Both the position numbers and the translations under genes were made by a program. Below are positions 4,585 to 5,332 of a DNA stretch of 5,332 nucleotides, piece after piece. Each line of letters starts with the position of its first letter. Position 1 is the stretch's first letter. The notes under the pieces are model-generated. The model was not told where the DNA came from and did no database searches. It saw only the letters and a program-made list of their open reading frames with translations. Source of the stretch: Anaerolineae bacterium (GTDB lineage: Bacteria > Chloroflexota > Anaerolineae > B4-G1); assembly GCA_030612585.1 (NCBI GenBank), contig JAUWNP010000264.1, positions 1-5,332 of the forward strand, read 5' to 3'.

Positions 4585-5332
4585 CTATTGGTGACGAACG
4601 AGGATGATGTCACCCGCCACAGTGTACTGCAGCGTCGGTATCTGGCTCAGGTTACGCTGGCTGGCCCACAACTTTACACTGTTGGCAACGTGCCGGTTGG
4701 CATCCTGCACAGTGACAAACCCCTTTTCGTCCCGGTCGGCTCGCCCCTCCAACGCTTCCAGCAGAAAGTGAGTAAAGACGCTGCGCTCGTTTTCACACCA
4801 CTCGTAGCTTAACTGCCCTTGCTTGCACGAAGCCAGGAGTGCCAGCCCCTCAGCCTGCTCAAAGACGCGACGGATAAACTCCTCTGACATCGGTTTTGGC
4901 CCCTTGCCGCCAATATCGGCCCCAGAATGGCAGGCATCCAGGACAATGACTTTGGCGCAGGCCGGGGCCTGTTCTACAATCTCCTTGACCCGCGAGACGC
5001 GGACGGCGGTATCGCTCAACACCAGTCGCCGGCCGTTGCGGGTGACCAGATAGGATTCACCGCCGTCCTCGTCGCCATGACCGCTGTAGTAGAAAAGCAG
5101 CAGGTCGTCTGGATCGGTGGCGTCAGCGACGGCTTTGAGTGCGACCAGGATGTTTGCCTTCGTGGGAAGTTCGCTTGTCTGGTCGGTGAGTAGGCGGATG
5201 CGGGCCGGGTCAAAGCCACCGGCGATCAGTTGCTCGCGGATGGCGTGCACATCCTTGACGCAGACGTGGAGTTGGCCATAGTTGGCCTTATCCTCGTACT
5301 CGTTGACGCCGACCAGCACGGCCCAGTGCTGA
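4585..5332 (-). CDS. Caspase-family cysteine protease (peptidase C14, orthocaspase-like), 5' partial
   Basis: At least 248 residues of a caspase-fold protease are visible. The catalytic histidine lies in LLFYYSGHGDE (His codon 5079-5077) and the catalytic cysteine in VIVLDACHSGAD (Cys codon 4932-4930), in the expected order and spacing. The N-terminal strand reads HWAVLVGVNEYED, typical of bacterial caspases, and is open through the right edge. The GTG at 5319 falls inside this conserved strand, so it is not the true start; that lies beyond base 5332. After the p20-like core come LALLASCKQGQLSYE and GVFTHFLLEALEG-like sequence (SVFTHFLLEALEG), a p10-like element, and the protein ends at IILVRHQ without an added effector or sensor domain. 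Bacterial caspases cut after basic or acidic residues and are linked to stress, cell death or phage defence; substrate and role here are unknown. It ends immediately upstream of hydA. Confidence 0.93.
   Translation of the reverse strand, partial: QHWAVLVGVNEYEDKANYGQLHVCVKDVHAIREQLIAGGFDPARIRLLTDQTSELPTKANILVALKAVADATDPDDLLLFYYSGHGDEDGGESYLVTRNGRRLVLSDTAVRVSRVKEIVEQAPACAKVIVLDACHSGADIGGKGPKPMSEEFIRRVFEQAEGLALLASCKQGQLSYEWCENERSVFTHFLLEALEGRADRDEKGFVTVQDANRHVANSVKLWASQRNLSQIPTLQYTVAGDIILVRHQ

Noticed and set aside
5317..5319. GTG 5319 as the caspase start
   Set aside because: The preceding codons to the window edge (…HWA before VLVGVNEYED) continue the conserved first strand of the family, so the gene begins outside the window.

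Overview
The window is a GC-rich bacterial segment in which all five recognisable genes lie on the minus strand. In transcription order (high to low coordinate) they are: a caspase-family protease (5' end beyond the right edge), a dihydropyrimidinase/D-hydantoinase, an MgtC/SapB-DUF4010 membrane protein, a stand-alone four-helix-bundle protein of the S23/23S-intervening-protein family, and adenine deaminase (3' end beyond the left edge). Gaps are 5 to 88 nt and no convincing internal promoter or terminator was seen, so co-transcription is plausible but unproven. The mix of a small bacterial caspase, a DUF4010 protein, an S23-type protein and nucleobase amidohydrolases would suit a Chloroflexota-like or other environmental multicellular/filamentous lineage. 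That taxonomic guess is weak inference; no rRNA or tRNA is present to test it.

Layout: 1-1198 adenine deaminase, whose visible C-terminal end runs into a G/C-homopolymer, proline-rich, in-frame 39-bp-period repeat at the left edge. 1199-1286 is a gap filled by a long imperfect hairpin built from a short repeat. 1287-1739 is the four-helix-bundle gene. 1740-1796 is a gap holding tandem octamers. 1797-3056 is the MgtC/DUF4010 gene. 3057-3103 is a repeat-containing gap. 3104-4504 is dihydropyrimidinase (possible longer starts up to 4579). 4585-5332 is the caspase. No stretch over 300 bases lacks a gene.

Metabolically, adenine deaminase (adenine to hypoxanthine) and dihydropyrimidinase (ring opening of dihydropyrimidines/hydantoins) both belong to the metal-dependent amidohydrolase superfamily and point to nucleobase catabolism or salvage. 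The caspase, membrane protein and four-helix-bundle protein have no obvious biochemical link to that.

The most unusual feature is a dispersed repeat with minus-strand core ATGAGTAG (plus-strand CTACTCAT). It occupies all three gaps between the four left-hand genes, overlaps the stop codon of each gene that ends there, and supplies the last codons of two unrelated proteins. Because the octamer contains TGA and TAG and 8 is not a multiple of 3, a tandem run puts stop codons in all three frames. Copies in opposite orientation bracket the four-helix-bundle gene, which makes that gene plus its repeats a candidate small mobile or repeat-associated cassette.
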